Positions 61,664-64,000 of a stretch of DNA of 64,000 nucleotides are shown in pieces (the first letter of the stretch is position 1; every line of letters begins with the position of its first letter). The notes under the pieces are model-generated. The model was not told the origin of the DNA, made no database searches, and saw only the letters and a list, made by a program, of their open reading frames with translations. Both the position numbers and the translations under genes were made by a program. The stretch lies in the NCBI GenBank assembly GCA_035551615.1, contig DASZNC010000036.1, positions 10,427 through 74,426 of the forward strand. The letters are read 5' to 3'. The DNA is from JAKCDU01 sp035551615. GTDB taxonomy: Bacteria > Actinomycetota > Acidimicrobiia > Acidimicrobiales > Palsa-688.

Positions 61664-63942
61664 CGGTTACCTGCGACTGTGGCCGGGGCGCCGGCCACGG
61701 TGATCAGCAGTTCGGGGCACAGCTGGCCGGCTTCGAGGGTGATGACGGCCCGGTCGTCATCCGACGCGGCGGCCCACGAGCTCAGGAACAGCTCTTCCGC
61801 CCGGTCGTCGCCGAACGCCCGTTTGGCGGTGGCCGCGGCCCGGGCCCGCAGCACCGGCGGCCCGTCCGATCCGGCGATGGCGATCAACGGACAGGCGGCC
61901 ACGAATCCGGCCTGGCGCAGGACGGCGGACCAGACCATGGCCCGCTCGACGGGCAGGCGGATGGCCAGCTTGGAGGCGGTGGCCAGCACGGTGCGGGCGT
62001 CGACCGGTCCGGCCAGGCAGGCCTCGAGCACGGTATCGGCCACCTCGGGCCGGAGCTGCAGGACCTGGGCGAGGAACAGGTTGACCCGTTGCGGGGGGAT
62101 GGCCACGGCCAGGTCGGTCAGGGATCGACCGGCTTCGGTCATGTAGTCGACGAGTGAGCCCAGATGGGCATCGAGCACGCCGTCCTCGATCAGCACCGAC
62201 AGCAGCGCGTCAGCTGCCTCTCCGAACCGACGGAGCCCGGCCAGGGCCTGTGACCGCTGGGCCGCGTAGGCCGGCACGCTCATGCCGTACCCGTCCAGGT
62301 CGACCCAACCGGGAACGATGGTGTCGAGTAGCTCGAGCGCCTTCTGGTAGTGACCCTGGGCCAGCCGGATGGGCGCCTCGATGACCGCTGCGGTGTGCGG
62401 TGGGGCACCCTCGTCGACGACGCGGGACGGGTATTCGAGGGCCTCGTCGTAGCGGCCCATGGCGCTCAGGGCATCGACCGAGGCGCGCATGGCCAGCCGC
62501 CGGGTGTTGCCGTTGTCGGTGTTCTCGAGCGCCTCGAGGAGCCGGTCCAGTCCCTCCTGGAACTGCCCGGCCAGCACCAGGGAGCGGCCCAGTGAGCCCA
62601 GCGAGTAGCCCTTGTCCCAACCGTCGGCTTCGTCGATCTCGGTCTGGGCCACCCGCAGGTTGCGGGCCGCCTTGCCCTTGGCCGCCATGACGGAGTCCAG
62701 GTAGCCGGTGTGGTTGATGTGGCTGCCCTCGAGATCGGCCACCCGGATGGCGCTGTGTTCGACCCGGGCCGCGACCTGCTCGTGCAGCCGGCCGGCCCAT
62801 TCGCAGCGGGCCCGGCGGAACAGGCGGCTGGCCGAGTGGGTGAACTCGGAGCCGGTGCCGGCGCCGGTCAGGTTGCGGATGCGCACCGACCAGGCGTCCA
62901 TCTCCAGGGGCGTGTCCTCGAGGAGGGTCCGCAGCTGGGCCGGGTCACACTCGAGTTCCTCGTCGGCGTCCAGCCAGGCGATCCACTCGCCGTGGCAGTG
63001 GGCCAGCGCGTCGTTGCGGGCCCGGGAGAAGTCGTCGTCCCAATAGCCCTCGATGACCTGGGCGCCGAGGCGGCGGGCCAGTTCTACGGTGCCGTCGGTG
63101 GAGCCGGTGTCGTAGACGACGATCTCGTCGGCCACCCCCGCCAGCGACGCCAGGCAGGAGGTGAGCGACGGCTCCTCGTCCTTGACGATCAGGCAGGCGG
63201 AGACGAGCGGGGGCAGTACGGCGCCGGGGTGGGCGGCGGCGAAGGCGCTCCGGAACCTCTCCCGGTCCGTCGCCCGGTCGATGCCGTTGGCCGTGAAGGT
63301 GGTCCGGCCCCGATGGGCCACGAAGGAGTCGGCGACCACGACCAGCCGGCCGGCGGCGGCCAACCGGCAGCACAGGTCGTGGCTCTCCCAACTGCCCAGG
63401 CCGTACTCCGTCGGAAAACCGTCCGCCGCCTCGAAACTCGAGCGGCGCACGGCCAGGCAGAACCCGTCGAGGATCGACGCCTCTGTCGTCTCGCCCCGGT
63501 GGGCGGCTGTGTGGTCGCGGGCGAACCGTCGGGCGTCGGCCGTCGATCGGAAAGGCGCGGCCAGTACTTCCTGTCCAGGAAGGGCCACGTCGGATACCGG
63601 TCCGGCGGCCACCACCGACCCGTCGTCCAGAGCGGCGACGATCGGCTCGATCCAACGAGCCATGGGAACGGTGTCGTTGTGGAGGAAGACGACTATGTCA
63701 TGGCGGGCGGCGGCGGCCCCGGCATTGGCGGCCCGGGCGAAACCCAGATTGAGAGGATGGTTGAGAACCTGCGCCCATGGGTACTGCCGCAGCGATTGGG
63801 AAGTGGCATCGGTGGAGCCGTTGTCCACCACCACGACCTGATCCCGCACCCCGAGCGTGGGGCGGAGCGCATCTAGACAACTCTTGGTCGCCTCCCAGCC
63901 GTTCCAGGCGGGGATGACGACAGTGACCGGGGAACGGCTCAT
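61660..63942 (-). CDS. Tandem GT2 glycosyltransferase with C-terminal helical repeats
   Basis: The 760-residue protein has two GT-A domains. Domain 1 (residues about 5-240) has TVVIPAWNG, VVDNGSTDATS and FLHNDT. Domain 2 (about 245-420) has SACLIVKDEEPSLTSCL, VVYDTGSTDGTVELA and the metal-binding DAD in WLDADEEL. Residues 430-760 are helical and TPR-like (for example AGQFQEGLDRLLEALENTD, MGRYDEALEYPSRVV). It may build a glycan chain or glycosylate a protein held by the repeat domain. The ATG at 63942 has no ribosome-binding site but lies 9 nt after a sigma-28-like -10. It heads a three-gene operon. Confidence 0.9.
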   Translation of the reverse strand: MSRSPVTVVIPAWNGWEATKSCLDALRPTLGVRDQVVVVDNGSTDATSQSLRQYPWAQVLNHPLNLGFARAANAGAAAARHDIVVFLHNDTVPMARWIEPIVAALDDGSVVAAGPVSDVALPGQEVLAAPFRSTADARRFARDHTAAHRGETTEASILDGFCLAVRRSSFEAADGFPTEYGLGSWESHDLCCRLAAAGRLVVVADSFVAHRGRTTFTANGIDRATDRERFRSAFAAAHPGAVLPPLVSACLIVKDEEPSLTSCLASLAGVADEIVVYDTGSTDGTVELARRLGAQVIEGYWDDDFSRARNDALAHCHGEWIAWLDADEELECDPAQLRTLLEDTPLEMDAWSVRIRNLTGAGTGSEFTHSASRLFRRARCEWAGRLHEQVAARVEHSAIRVADLEGSHINHTGYLDSVMAAKGKAARNLRVAQTEIDEADGWDKGYSLGSLGRSLVLAGQFQEGLDRLLEALENTDNGNTRRLAMRASVDALSAMGRYDEALEYPSRVVDEGAPPHTAAVIEAPIRLAQGHYQKALELLDTIVPGWVDLDGYGMSVPAYAAQRSQALAGLRRFGEAADALLSVLIEDGVLDAHLGSLVDYMTEAGRSLTDLAVAIPPQRVNLFLAQVLQLRPEVADTVLEACLAGPVDARTVLATASKLAIRLPVERAMVWSAVLRQAGFVAACPLIAIAGSDGPPVLRARAAATAKRAFGDDRAEELFLSSWAAASDDDRAVITLEAGQLCPELLITVAGAPATVAGNR

Positions 63943-63951
63943 GATGTCTGT

Positions 63952-63979
63952 CTATCGACGCAAATTCGCCCGCTCTTGA
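63952..63979 (-). promoter_or_regulatory. Candidate sigma-28-type promoter of the glycosyltransferase operon
   Basis: On the minus strand TCAA (63976-63979), 16 nt, then GTCGATAG (63952-63959). This resembles TAAA-N15/16-GCCGATAA and has the same spacing as the candidate promoter before flhA. Confidence 0.35.
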
Positions 63980-64000
63980 TGGAGTGCGAAGACTAAATAC

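Overview
The window is high-GC chromosomal DNA from an actinobacterium, most likely a member of the Acidimicrobiia. The evidence is the order dnaA-dnaN-recF-dciA-gyrB-gyrA-DUF3566, the DUF5318-penicillin-binding-protein pair, the rpsF-ssb-rpsR-rplI block, frequent GTG/TTG starts with a TANNNT -10 motif just upstream, and a C-terminal repeat family (YWMVASDGGVFSFG-type) that I associate with Acidimicrobiales. The class assignment is inference. No rRNA, tRNA, CRISPR array, transposase or prophage was found.

Layout. 1-16.7 kb: a secreted PKD-domain protein cut by the window edge, a LuxR-type regulator, a CCA-type tRNA nucleotidyltransferase and a 3601-residue secreted protein made of repeats. 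16.7-21.7 kb: a SARP/BTAD regulator with a damaged P-loop, an NAD(P)-dependent oxidoreductase, a methyltransferase and DUF5318. 21.7-24.7 kb: a bifunctional penicillin-binding protein, then a 750-bp gene-free stretch with tandem repeats, a perfect hairpin and an AT-rich island. 24.7-33.4 kb: panB, a DUF192 protein, rpsF-ssb-rpsR-rplI, an orphan MT-A70 methyltransferase, a lipoprotein, a complete queC-queE-queD-queF operon and a small membrane protein. 33.5-46.2 kb: dnaB, interrupted by a mini-intein and divergent from dnaA, a probable oriC with regularly spaced DnaA boxes, then dnaA-dnaN-recF-dciA-gyrB-gyrA-DUF3566.

46.2-56.6 kb: a CsrA made of two fused CsrA domains, facing an eleven-gene flagellar operon on the minus strand (flhA, an flhF-like pseudo-GTPase, a small membrane gene, flbD, motA, motB, fliL, flgN, flgK, flgL, fliW). 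56.8-64 kb: an FkbH-like HAD protein and two very large tandem-domain glycosyltransferases separated by a small Ser/Gln/His-rich ORF coupled to both. This last block is plausibly a surface or flagellar glycosylation locus; candidate sigma-28-type promoters precede both flhA and the GT2 operon, but flagellin itself is not in the window.

The genes fall into three working groups: replication initiation and topology control around oriC; motility with CsrA/FliW post-transcriptional control; and cell-envelope or secreted proteins. The most unusual items are the fused tandem CsrA, the P-loop-less FlhF, the small coupled ORF between the two glycosyltransferases, the DnaB mini-intein, the 196-residue super-repeats of the giant protein and the structured gap after the penicillin-binding protein.
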